The notes below the pieces were generated by a model, which was not told the origin of the DNA, ran no database searches, and saw only the letters and a list, made by a program, of their open reading frames with translations. A DNA stretch of 64,000 bases from a virus: positions 1 to 64,000 of IMG/VR virus record IMGVR_UViG_3300006735_000030. One strand, written 5' to 3'. Both the position numbers and the translations under genes were made by a program. Below are positions 50,144 to 57,334 of this stretch, piece by piece (position 1 is the stretch's first letter; each line of letters opens with the position of its first letter).

Positions 50144-50565
50144 AATACTTCTATCTCTGTACCTATACCTCTTTTATCGTGGTCTGTTCCAACTACTATT
50201 GTATAGTATCCTGGGTCTACATCAGATGTCCATTCAGTTCTGTAAAGTTTCCAAACATATGTTTCTGTTCGTTCTCTACCATCACGAAATCTATCTAATG
50301 CTAGTGGTGTTTGGTGAACTAATTTACCATTGAAATCAAACATATATAATCTTGTTTTATCCCTCTGTACTTTGTATCTAATCTTTACACAAGGGCCACC
50401 TTTTCTGTCATAAGCTCTCCAAGCTACTATCGGTGTTTCATCAAAATATTCCATTGATGGTGGTTTTACTTTTGGTATTTCATTTGGGTCTGGTCTGAAA
50501 AACACATACCCAAAACATAAAGCTATTCCAATGTATAGTAAGTATTCTTTTATTTGTTCATTCAT
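50140..50565 (-). CDS. Membrane-anchored protein with FlgD-like Ig domain
   Basis: The 141-residue protein has one N-terminal hydrophobic span (YLLYIGIALCFGYVFF) and then a beta-rich domain with RLYMFDFNGKLVHQTPLALDRFRDG and WTSDVDPGYYTIVVGTDHDKRG. The last part resembles FlgD/T9SS-type Ig modules used in exported and surface proteins. It sits between the pseudopilins and the periplasmic protein, overlapping each by a few bases, so it is probably part of the same envelope system. Confidence 0.6.
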   Translation of the reverse strand: MNEQIKEYLLYIGIALCFGYVFFRPDPNEIPKVKPPSMEYFDETPIVAWRAYDRKGGPCVKIRYKVQRDKTRLYMFDFNGKLVHQTPLALDRFRDGRERTETYVWKLYRTEWTSDVDPGYYTIVVGTDHDKRGIGTEIEVL

Positions 50566-51005
50566 TATTGTGCTATATACCTCACTGGTTCTTCTGCTAA
50601 TTCAAATGATGTAGAGTCATATGTGTAATAATAAATCTCATCGTCAGGTCTTTGATGAAAGATAGCAGGTTCTCCTGCATCAATCAAACTAAACTGCCAT
50701 TCATTATCTTCATCAGGTACACCCAACTCTAAATTTATTTTCAAATTACGGGTTCTACCAAATGTTGTTAATGGATTGAATGGCCAATTTTCAGTTCCAG
50801 TCTCTAATAGTTTATCACTTGCATATTGTTCACATCCTGCCCATATTGTGTTTACTGTAGTCTTTTCAGCTCTTACTGACGCTTTATGTAATACATGAGT
50901 CATCTTAGGTACTGCAACAGCGGCTAATATTCCTAAGATGACCATAACCATTACTAATTCTACTAAAGAAAAACCTTCATTCATTTTCTCTTTCAGTATT
51001 TTCAT
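50565..51005 (-). CDS. Type II/IV pseudopilin 1
   Basis: The 146-residue protein has the prepilin peptidase site MNEG/FSLVELVMVMVILGILAAVAVP at residues 8-33, with Gly before the cut and Glu at position +5 of the mature form. A hydrophobic helix and a C-terminal globular domain follow, with a WPFNP segment as in its two sisters. It should be exported by the Sec system and assembled like a pilin if a prepilin peptidase (host or phage) is available. Confidence 0.9.
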   Translation of the reverse strand: MKILKEKMNEGFSLVELVMVMVILGILAAVAVPKMTHVLHKASVRAEKTTVNTIWAGCEQYASDKLLETGTENWPFNPLTTFGRTRNLKINLELGVPDEDNEWQFSLIDAGEPAIFHQRPDDEIYYYTYDSTSFELAEEPVRYIAQ

Positions 51006-51016
51006 TATTCTTTATC

Positions 51017-51481
51017 CTAATCCAAATCAGGTCTATATACTACCTGGTCTGGTTGATATGGTGGATTGGAATACCCAATCTCACCTGTTGTTGAATTATA
51101 AGTCCATATTGCTAGACTATCTTCTTTTCTTCTATGAACAATTCGATTTTTGAAATCATTACTCTTATCAGCAGTAAATATCCAATCACTATCGTCCATT
51201 TCTTTCATCATAACGGTTCCACTTTTGTCGTAATATTGTGGTACTTTATTTAAAGCATCAAAAGGATTATCTGGCCACTTCATAACACCATTGTCAATAA
51301 ACTCTTCTTGACTATAAGTATCTAAAGCGGCGACTAAATTAACAAGTACTCCTTGTTCAGAAGCCGCTTCAGATTGTCTTACGATATTAGTGAATCTCGG
51401 AATGGAGACTGCGGCTAATATACCAATGATTACCATTACCATAATAAGTTCAACTAAGGTAAATCCGTTTTTATTGTCCAC
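51017..51481 (-). CDS. Type II/IV pseudopilin 2
   Basis: The 154-residue protein has NKNG/FTLVELIMVMVIIGILAAVSIP near its start, with Glu +5. The globular part includes MKWPDNPFDALNKVPQYY and a late DWIFTADKSND, shared in pattern with pseudopilin 3. It overlaps pseudopilin 3 by 11 bases. These are paralogs made by tandem duplication. Confidence 0.9.
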   Translation of the reverse strand: MDNKNGFTLVELIMVMVIIGILAAVSIPRFTNIVRQSEAASEQGVLVNLVAALDTYSQEEFIDNGVMKWPDNPFDALNKVPQYYDKSGTVMMKEMDDSDWIFTADKSNDFKNRIVHRRKEDSLAIWTYNSTTGEIGYSNPPYQPDQVVYRPDLD

Positions 51482-51923
51482 TTACCAGACTTTCTCTACT
51501 GCCTAATGTACCAGTAGTATCTGTGTCTGTTCCTGTGTTGATTCCAGCATCATATTCCCACTTCCACCTCGTGTTATCAGAACGTTGGTGAGTAATATAT
51601 GCGGGGTCACCATCCACAAATGTCCACTCATTGTCGGTATCAGCATTTGTACCATCAGTTGTGTATGTTTGTGGTTTGTCCTTTAAAGCGTCAAATGGAT
51701 TATCTGGCCATATAGCTCTTCCACTATCTATGAGTTTATGAACTCCGTAGTTTTCAAGTGCTACACTAATATTACTTATGACTGCATCTTCGGAAGCTTC
51801 TTCAGCTTTCTCGATAGTCTCTAAGTATCGTGGAATTGCAACAGCTGATAATACTCCTAAGATTATCATCACCATTATCAATTCGATTAATGTAAAACCA
51901 TCATTTGATTTTTTTATTTTCAT
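51471..51923 (-). CDS. Type II/IV pseudopilin 3
   Basis: The 150-residue protein has SNDG/FTLIELIMVMIILGVLSAVAIPRY at its N terminus with Glu +5. It has AIWPDNPFDALKDKPQTYT in the middle and a C-terminal Thr/Gly/Asp-rich tail. It is the closest paralog of pseudopilin 2. Confidence 0.9.
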   Translation of the reverse strand: MKIKKSNDGFTLIELIMVMIILGVLSAVAIPRYLETIEKAEEASEDAVISNISVALENYGVHKLIDSGRAIWPDNPFDALKDKPQTYTTDGTNADTDNEWTFVDGDPAYITHQRSDNTRWKWEYDAGINTGTDTDTTGTLGSRESLVSGQ

Positions 51924-51960
51924 TGTGTTTCTCTTTCCGAACTTTCGTTCTGTTTTTTGG

Positions 51961-52602
51961 TTAAGGTACTAAAGTTTTATTTAGTTCTGCGGGATTCTCT
52001 GTGTCTATTACGACAAGAGCAGGTGCTTGAGCATCTGTACCACTACCACTACCTGGTATTACTAAGTAAGCGTATGAACCATCCTGGAATGGGGATGATA
52101 TTCCGTTGTTACCAAAGTCTTTTTTGAAGTCTAATGCTCCATCAGTATCAAATACTACTGAAGTTTCAAGGTTCATCCAATTACCTTGTAAAGCGTCATC
52201 GTCATCTGAAGCAGTTGAGAATATGTAAACAAACTCACCTAAATCTGATTCATAGTTTTCTTTAGAATCAAGAATAGTTTCCATGTAGATTTCTAAAGCT
52301 TCATCTGTAAGTTGTCCTTCAGACAATGTAACACCACCAACTGGTTGGTCATATTTTGATTGTCCAGGAAATCTTCCCTTACCCTCTTCGGATAATGTTT
52401 GGTTATAAAAATTGTTAGCAACTGTTACAATCTTGTCAATGTTTGCTATAGTTTTCTTTTCTTTAGCACCAGCACCGATTTGTCCAAATTTTGGAGCGGC
52501 TGTTGTAGCAAGTGTTGCCATCATAGCGGTAGTAACAGCAAATTCAGCAAGTGAATTACCTTTGTTACTCTTTATTCTTTTAAATAATTTTGTGAACTTC
52601 AT
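51961..52602 (-). CDS. Variant pilin-like protein (pseudopilin 4)
   Basis: The 213-residue protein has KSNKG/NSLAEFAVTTAMMATLATTAAP near residue 15, a prepilin-like signal with Glu at +5 and a hydrophobic helix rich in Ala and Thr in place of Val and Ile. The rest is beta-rich and acidic with ALDFKKDFGNNG and a final SGTDAQAPALVVID. It may be the major subunit or a minor pilin of the same apparatus. It is first in the operon and has an SD AAGGAAC. Confidence 0.7.
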   Translation of the reverse strand: MKFTKLFKRIKSNKGNSLAEFAVTTAMMATLATTAAPKFGQIGAGAKEKKTIANIDKIVTVANNFYNQTLSEEGKGRFPGQSKYDQPVGGVTLSEGQLTDEALEIYMETILDSKENYESDLGEFVYIFSTASDDDDALQGNWMNLETSVVFDTDGALDFKKDFGNNGISSPFQDGSYAYLVIPGSGSGTDAQAPALVVIDTENPAELNKTLVP

Positions 52603-52840
52603 TTCTTGTTCCTTTTACGTTTATTTATGGATTTGTCCTTTTGACTCTTCCCTTTACCTATATAGTTACAAGCATCGTACCAAAGTACCCTATTTTTGAA
52701 AAAAAAATTATTTTTTTTTAAAGTCAAATATTACTAAAGATAGAAGTTCGTGTTTTTAGCTAAAAAAAAACTACTCGTATGAGTAGTTTTTCTATGTGTA
52801 TTATTTTGTTACCTATAGTGTAACATTTTGTTTTAGTATG
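52603..52840. other. Intergenic region before the pilin operon
   Basis: This 238-base gap is very AT-rich with long A and T tracts near 52700-52720. It contains the bidirectional terminator at 52761-52791 and most of the inverted repeat at 52818-52846. A pilin operon promoter must lie here; TTGACT at about 52720-52725 and TAACTATAT near 52655 are candidate parts but not well spaced, so I do not call one. Confidence 0.5.
52761..52791 (-). terminator. Bidirectional terminator
   Basis: ACTACTC and GAGTAGT form a seven-base stem with a GTAT loop (52770-52787), with nine A bases before it and five T after it on the plus strand. On the minus strand it ends with nine U and would stop transcripts from the genes at 52841-53567. 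Confidence 0.75.
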
Positions 52841-52846
52841 TTACAC
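52818..52846 (-). repeat. Perfect 9-base inverted repeat at a gene end
   Basis: GTGTAACAT (52818-52826) and ATGTTACAC (52838-52846) are perfect complements with an 11-base loop. The right arm covers the stop of the 52841-53023 gene. With no U run beside it, it may be an RNA 3'-stability hairpin or a protein-binding site. Confidence 0.55.
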
Positions 52847-53023
52847 TTTGATACTCACTTCCTCTTTTTTGAGTTTAATCATCAAATCCTCTACTAAACC
52901 TTTACCTTGGTCTATGTAATATAATGAATCACTATTAATCTCACCTTCATGTCCAGTGTTGTAAGCATCTGTCAAAGAATCTTCTATTTCTTTTAGTAAT
53001 TCTATTATTTGTTCTTTAGTCAT
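52841..53023 (-). CDS. Small acidic helical protein
   Basis: The 60-residue protein (MTKEQIIELLKEIEDSLTDAY) is helical and acidic, and starts one base after the stop of the gene above. Function is unknown. Its stop codon lies inside an inverted repeat. Confidence 0.55.
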   Translation of the reverse strand: MTKEQIIELLKEIEDSLTDAYNTGHEGEINSDSLYYIDQGKGLVEDLMIKLKKEEVSIKV

Positions 53024-53359
53024 TTATCCTCCGATTGTTTGTTCTAATTCACCCCACATAAGAATACTACAATATAGTATCTCATCATTCAAAGACCAAT
53101 CTCTACCACTTGGTGTATCTACATCATCAAAGTCATCTTCCCAATATATTTCACCAGTATCGTGGTTGTAGATTTGTTCTATCTGAAGTTCACCATGATA
53201 TTCTTTCCATACAACTGCAAAATTATCACATTCACTTCTTGTATAGTCTTTACAGAACTCTAACATAAGATTGTCAAATGTAACCTCTCTGAATGGTGGG
53301 TCTAATTCTTCCACACCCATTGTTTGGTTTTTGTGGTAAATAGTTTCATTAAACCCCAT
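53024..53359 (-). CDS. Small protein, unknown function
   Basis: The 111-residue protein is acidic and mixed alpha/beta, with LEFCKDYTRSECDNFAVVWKEYHG and DDFDDVDTPSGRDWSL. It overlaps the upstream gene by 11 bases. It lacks signal or membrane segments. No family is recognised. Confidence 0.55.
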   Translation of the reverse strand: MGFNETIYHKNQTMGVEELDPPFREVTFDNLMLEFCKDYTRSECDNFAVVWKEYHGELQIEQIYNHDTGEIYWEDDFDDVDTPSGRDWSLNDEILYCSILMWGELEQTIGG

Positions 53360-53567
53360 AATGAACCTCGGCTTTCATTTCCCAAAACTCAGACTCAGAT
53401 AAGTCATTAGCTCCACAACCATCACCTGGTTCAGAAAACTCACAAATAGTACAACACTTCTCAGGTTCTGGTAAATGGTCGGTAATAACATCTACCTCAT
53501 CAGGGTCTTTTTGAATTTCAAAATAATCTATCATATCTTTTCTTGTTTTAAACGTTGTTGATTTCAT
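53349..53567 (-). CDS. Small Cys-containing protein, possible zinc site
   Basis: The 72-residue protein has CCTICEFSEPGDGCG near its middle, four Cys in a pattern that could hold zinc. It starts 12 bases after an SD-like AGGAG and follows a TTGACC promoter. Function unknown. Confidence 0.6.
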   Translation of the reverse strand: MKSTTFKTRKDMIDYFEIQKDPDEVDVITDHLPEPEKCCTICEFSEPGDGCGANDLSESEFWEMKAEVHYGV

Positions 53568-53593
53568 TCTTTTACTCCTTTAACTTACCCCTA

Positions 53594-53623
53594 AAGGTAC
53601 TAAAAAACCAGTATACGGGTCAA
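53594..53623 (-). promoter_or_regulatory. Promoter-like site with AGCTCTTGAC extension
   Basis: TTGACC (53618-53623) preceded by TAGCTC, then 18 bases and TACCTT (53594-53599). The upstream extension is identical in the promoters at 53927-53955 and 54501-54529. It would drive the three small genes to 52841. Confidence 0.5.
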
Positions 53624-53644
53624 GAGCTATTTTTAAAAATCTTT

Positions 53645-53739
53645 GGTGGTGGGAAAACAACAAAATAATAAGGATTAAAACAAAACCCACCACCATGTGT
53701 AGAAGTGGTGGTTTTCTTTTTGGGGAGTGTGTCACCACC
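53645..53739 (-). repeat. Four alternating GGTGGTG/CCACCAC segments
   Basis: On the plus strand GGTGGTGGG (53645-53653), CCCACCACC (53686-53694), GTGGTGG (53705-53711) and CACCACC (53733-53739) occur in order. The first two pair over nine bases, the second and third over seven and the third and fourth over about six, so exclusive folds exist. T runs beside the middle hairpin make it a terminator on either strand. Confidence 0.6.
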
Positions 53740-53920
53740 AAAGACACTCGCTTTAGAGAATAGGTGGGGATTCGAACCCCACAGCTCCTCAAACAATTTA
53801 CTCAAGTAATCAACTGTTTCAATCTCAGAACACCATTAGACTCAAGAGGTGATTAGTCTCTCTCAACATCCTTCTATCCGTTGTTGATTATCCGTTTTTA
53901 AAAGTACTCATCTCAATCAA
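53677..53920 (-). ncRNA. Candidate RNA with a tRNA-like T-arm
   Basis: The gap 53568-53974 is over 400 bases with no credible gene; the open frames here translate the repeats. On the minus strand a promoter (53927-53955) is followed by about 245 bases that end in a terminator-like hairpin. At 53765-53781 there is a perfect tRNA T-arm: TGGGG, loop TTCGAAT, CCCCA. GAATAG (53758-53763) next to it can pair with CTATCC (53874-53879) as a short acceptor-like stem, but the span of about 120 bases is too long for a tRNA and I find no good D-arm, anticodon arm or CCA. It could be a tRNA-like RNA, a decayed tRNA or an unusual tmRNA relative. Confidence 0.5.
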
Positions 53921-53926
53921 CACCTT

Positions 53927-53955
53927 AACTTACGAATAAAAATCGTAAAAGTCAA
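53927..53955 (-). promoter_or_regulatory. Promoter-like site of the T-arm RNA
   Basis: TTGACT (53950-53955), 17 bases, TAAGTT (53927-53932) on the minus strand; the -10 is weak. TAGCTC precedes the -35 and TTCG precedes the -10, as in the promoter at 54501-54529. Confidence 0.45.
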
Positions 53956-53974
53956 GAGCTATTTTAAACTTTTT

Positions 53975-54079
53975 TTAATGAAATGGAGCTCCATCCAAAG
54001 TAAACATTATAACGGCCCAAATGTATAACATTATAACCAATACTATACTACCAAGTATTTCTTTTATTTTTTCACTCAT
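53975..54079 (-). CDS. 34-residue single-span membrane microprotein
   Basis: A frame of 34 codons starts at ATG 54079 behind SD TAGGAG. The product has a polar N terminus (MSEKIKEIL) and one hydrophobic span (GSIVLVIMLYIWAVIMF). It is similar in type to the membrane microprotein at 3011-3106. A membrane role is likely; no more can be said. Confidence 0.6.
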   Translation of the reverse strand: MSEKIKEILGSIVLVIMLYIWAVIMFTLDGAPFH

Positions 54080-54087
54080 TTTAACTC

Positions 54088-54471
54088 CTATATTATATAG
54101 TTTGGACCAGTCCAATGAAACCAAGTCTGATTGTCATCAAATATTGAACCCCTTGCCCATTTAGCAGGAGCTCTCCAACCAGCGGCTTTAAAGACATCAC
54201 CTTTCTTATGTGGTATTCCTTTGTGAACTCCATCAGTTTTAGCGATAAAACCCCAAACAGAACCACCTTGTATAACTTTGTCATATTTTTTACCACTCTT
54301 GATATCTAAACCTTTATTGAACTCGTCAATCATTTTAAGTCTAATATCTTTTTGTTGTGGTGTTATATCATCCATTGAATTACCACCCCAACTAGCGTAG
54401 TCTTTTTTGATACCATCCATTAATTTACCGATAGCATCATAATAATCTATTGTTGAATTTTTGTCTAACAT
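54088..54471 (-). CDS. Phage protein of unknown function
   Basis: I start at ATG 54471, which has SD GGGAG eight bases away; earlier in-frame starts (to 54492) would leave almost no leader after the promoter at 54501. The 127-residue protein has IDYYDAIGKLMDGIKKDYASWGGNSM and a C-terminal AAGWRAPAKWARGSIFDDNQTWFHW, giving it a Trp-rich end. No family is recognised. It is not obviously a membrane protein. Confidence 0.6.
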   Translation of the reverse strand: MLDKNSTIDYYDAIGKLMDGIKKDYASWGGNSMDDITPQQKDIRLKMIDEFNKGLDIKSGKKYDKVIQGGSVWGFIAKTDGVHKGIPHKKGDVFKAAGWRAPAKWARGSIFDDNQTWFHWTGPNYII

Positions 54472-54500
54472 TGTTGTATCTCCCATTCTCATTTCACTTA

Positions 54501-54529
54501 AATATACGAAGAAAAAGGATACAAGTCAA
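54501..54529 (-). promoter_or_regulatory. Sigma70-like promoter
   Basis: TTGACT (54524-54529), 17 bases, TATATT (54501-54506) on the minus strand, preceded by AAGCTC. It lies just above the 54088-54471 gene. The predicted transcript starts near 54494, leaving a leader of about 20 bases that includes the SD. Confidence 0.7.
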
Positions 54530-54537
54530 GAGCTTTT

Positions 54538-55107
54538 TTATATTTTATTGAAGAAAAATGTTTGGAATAATCTTCCAGTGTATTTGTCGAAACCAAAGTA
54601 TTCTATACTTGAATGAAACATATTACCAGGATATACTATTGCACGATTGAATACATTACCAACCCTATCTACAATATCCCACTTTGTGTAATCTCTACCA
54701 TCTGATAATAACCTTTCACACAAATCTTCATTTTCTGGTTTCTCTGTTATTCCAGTTGTTTTGTGTCTGAATATAGCTGTACCAGTATGTAATGGAGCAT
54801 CTGGTGTAAGATAGATAACACAAGCATAATCATTCCAATTGTCATAGTGTATCCAAGATTTTTCCCAAGCTACAGCGTGTTGATAACAACCTTGATAAGA
54901 ACCCTCGTGTGTTGGAAAATCTACATCACCACCCCAATTACCTTTTACTATAGATGTCAACTTTTCTCTAGCTTCATCGTTTATAAGGCTTTCTGTTCTA
55001 TGTCCAGGATAATTACCAGTTATATTAAAATCTTGCTTTAGTGCAAAATTTCTTATTTCATTTGGATTATCGTAGAAATCGTCAACAACTACGATTGATT
55101 TTTTCAT
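54538..55107 (-). CDS. 2OG-Fe(II) oxygenase-like protein (DUF6445-like)
   Basis: The 189-residue protein has an iron-site pair H87-x-D89 in WIHYDNWNDYACVIYL and a distal H165 in YPGNMFHSS, followed by an Arg in YTGRLFQTFFF for 2-oxoglutarate. TPDAPLHTGTAIFRHKTTG is typical of the DUF6445 group found in phages. A hydroxylase is likely; the substrate is unknown. It is the second such enzyme in the window and unlike the one at 3756-4355. Confidence 0.8.
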   Translation of the reverse strand: MKKSIVVVDDFYDNPNEIRNFALKQDFNITGNYPGHRTESLINDEAREKLTSIVKGNWGGDVDFPTHEGSYQGCYQHAVAWEKSWIHYDNWNDYACVIYLTPDAPLHTGTAIFRHKTTGITEKPENEDLCERLLSDGRDYTKWDIVDRVGNVFNRAIVYPGNMFHSSIEYFGFDKYTGRLFQTFFFNKI

Positions 55108-55526
55108 AACTTTCTATCTCGTTTCCAAGTTTCTATATCTACTATCGAATAAATTCGTGTAGGTATAACGTTTAAATCATTTTCATTAGTTAATAATAAT
55201 GAATTTCTATACTCATCCCAAGGTATGATAAATTTTTTATCAAGTATACCATTGTTTTTTTGTCTAATGATTGTATTGATTGCATTTATTGTATATAATG
55301 TGTTTGTTTGTTTTTTTCTATGTAAAGAGATTGTATCTCTTGTATCAGCTCCAGCAAAATCATAATCACCCGTAATATTATATGTGGTTATTAATTCATG
55401 ATGGTCGTTTTCATTTGTGAAAACATAAATCTTATTAAATAGTATATCATGGCAAGCAATAATAATATCTATAGTATCATAGAGTTTATTCCTTTTCGTG
55501 AATGTACATAGTAATTGAGACCTCAT
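55104..55526 (-). CDS. Conserved T4-like phage protein, unknown function
   Basis: The 140-residue protein begins RSQLLCTFTKRNKLYDTIDIII and has KIYVFTNENDHHELITTYNI and HRKKQTNTLYTINAIN. I recall this pattern in many marine T4-like phages near structural genes. There is no membrane part. It is coupled to its neighbours by overlap. Confidence 0.65.
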   Translation of the reverse strand: MRSQLLCTFTKRNKLYDTIDIIIACHDILFNKIYVFTNENDHHELITTYNITGDYDFAGADTRDTISLHRKKQTNTLYTINAINTIIRQKNNGILDKKFIIPWDEYRNSLLLTNENDLNVIPTRIYSIVDIETWKRDRKL

Positions 55527-57334
55527 TAAACTATCTCACTTAACTTTTCATCAATATCAAATGGCCCTAACACAGCTTGTCCTTCAAAAACAAATGTTAT
55601 TCTACTTGAAGAATTAGTACCAGTTCTAATCTTAACATAGAACTTTCCAGTATCTGTGATTTCTTGTAACAAGTAACAAGTTATTACATAATAAGGATTT
55701 TTTGAATGTGGATGTATTTTAGTACCCATTAACTCTATATTAACATCTTCTGCGTCTAATTTCTGTTCTGTTGTTTTAGCTGTACCCAAGTAGGAATAAG
55801 CTTTATCACCAGAAGACATCTTACCATAAACTTTGTATAGTGGTTGGTTTGTAGCACCAAATAACATCTCAGTAACTAAATCTGCTATTATCTTCTTTAA
55901 TTGTCCACTCTTACTTGCTAAATCATTTATTGTTTCTAACGTTGCTATATTAGATATTAGAGTTAAAACAACACTTGCACCTGGAACTTTCTCACCACTT
56001 GTTGTAGGTATCTTTTTTGGAGATGTTAACTTTACTATATCACCATAACCCAAGTCACCAAGAGTTTTTATTTTACTTTCGACAACTTTGACTTCTTTAG
56101 CTAAGTTAGAATACGCTTTCGATGGTTTATCGAATATAGCTTTAATTGTAGCTTTGGTATTATCTGTCATCTTTCCTTCTAACAACAAATCACAATCAGC
56201 TTGTGTCCATTCTTTAATTGTATAACCCTTTGTTAATTTATTAATAGTCTTTGGTTTTATCTTTGCACCATCTTTAAATGATTTAGAAAATAGTCCTTTT
56301 AATGTTGATAAACCTTTATTAACTAAGTTTTTAGCTTTTTTGAAAACAGAAGATACTGTATCTTTTACTTTATCCCAAAGACCCTCGTATATTAAGTTTT
56401 CAATTTCATTACGTTCTTCTTGTAAGTAATCAGATGCTTCTTGATTAGTCATACCAAGATTGTAAGTACCCCTTATCAATTTAGTAAACTTACCCATTTG
56501 TGAAGCACCAACACCCTTTTTAAGAGAAGTTTGAATGTAAGTTATATCTTTTCCCAGAGATACAGTTCCATCAGTTTCATTCCCTACAATTTCATTGGTA
56601 TCGTCTTTTAGAGCTTTTAATAAAGTACTAGCATCTACATTTGATATTATAGCATCTGGTGTAGCCGCTTTAGAACCTACTCTCGTGATACCTCTGTTAA
56701 TTTCTGCTTTGTAAAAATCCATAATCTTAGAATGAATAAATTGTGGTGAAGAAAAAGTTACTTTTTCTGATACAAATACTGACATACCCCACGCTAAACC
56801 ACCACAAACGGCGATTGTTTGTAAACCATTTTCATAAAAAACTGGAACACCATCTTCTATCTTTAACTCTGGTAAAACAGTACCTTTTATTATAGAAACT
56901 CCATTACTATTCCAATCTCCTGGTTTACCCAACCCCTTTATCAATTCTTTTCTAGCATCACTACACAACTTTACTATTTCTTTACATTGTTTTTTAAAAT
57001 CTTCTATATCATCTTTTTTGGTGACTTTAATTTTCTTGAATACTTTTGGTGAATCTAATAAATCAATAAATGGTTGAATTGAACCACCAGTAGTTCCTAT
57101 TAATGCGGCGGTTTCCATCATATCTGTATTGTCTGTAGCTTCTTCTCTTTTACCTTCTAATACAACTCTTGGTTTGGTAATTGGTTGAAAACCATCCACT
57201 AATTCTAAAGGATAACCAAAATCTTTCATAACATCACGTAAAACTGACTTGTGATATCTATTAGTATAAATTGGTTCTCTACCACTCATCCTATCAGACC
57301 ACTCTTTTACTAATTTGTCGTAATTAATTTCCAT
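55526..57334 (-). CDS. Large protein of unknown function, possibly virion-associated
   Basis: The 602-residue protein contains an N-terminal region with YHKSVLRDVMKDFGYPLELVDG, a middle part with basic helices (VKDTVSSVFKKAKNLVNKGL), and a C-terminal beta-rich part with YYVITCYLLQEI and KIRTGTNSSSRITFVFEG. It lacks a signal peptide. Its position above baseplate genes suggests a virion or internal protein, but I recognise no domain. Confidence 0.6.
   Translation of the reverse strand: MEINYDKLVKEWSDRMSGREPIYTNRYHKSVLRDVMKDFGYPLELVDGFQPITKPRVVLEGKREEATDNTDMMETAALIGTTGGSIQPFIDLLDSPKVFKKIKVTKKDDIEDFKKQCKEIVKLCSDARKELIKGLGKPGDWNSNGVSIIKGTVLPELKIEDGVPVFYENGLQTIAVCGGLAWGMSVFVSEKVTFSSPQFIHSKIMDFYKAEINRGITRVGSKAATPDAIISNVDASTLLKALKDDTNEIVGNETDGTVSLGKDITYIQTSLKKGVGASQMGKFTKLIRGTYNLGMTNQEASDYLQEERNEIENLIYEGLWDKVKDTVSSVFKKAKNLVNKGLSTLKGLFSKSFKDGAKIKPKTINKLTKGYTIKEWTQADCDLLLEGKMTDNTKATIKAIFDKPSKAYSNLAKEVKVVESKIKTLGDLGYGDIVKLTSPKKIPTTSGEKVPGASVVLTLISNIATLETINDLASKSGQLKKIIADLVTEMLFGATNQPLYKVYGKMSSGDKAYSYLGTAKTTEQKLDAEDVNIELMGTKIHPHSKNPYYVITCYLLQEITDTGKFYVKIRTGTNSSSRITFVFEGQAVLGPFDIDEKLSEIV

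Noticed and set aside
53580-53805. Two minus-strand open frames of 61 and 70 codons
   Set aside because: They run through the T-arm and the GGTGGTG repeats, lack a good SD, and are compositionally odd; the region reads better as RNA.
53758-53879. Canonical tRNA gene
   Set aside because: A perfect T-arm is present, but the acceptor stem would span about 120 bases and has a mismatch, and no anticodon arm with a seven-base loop or D-arm could be found.
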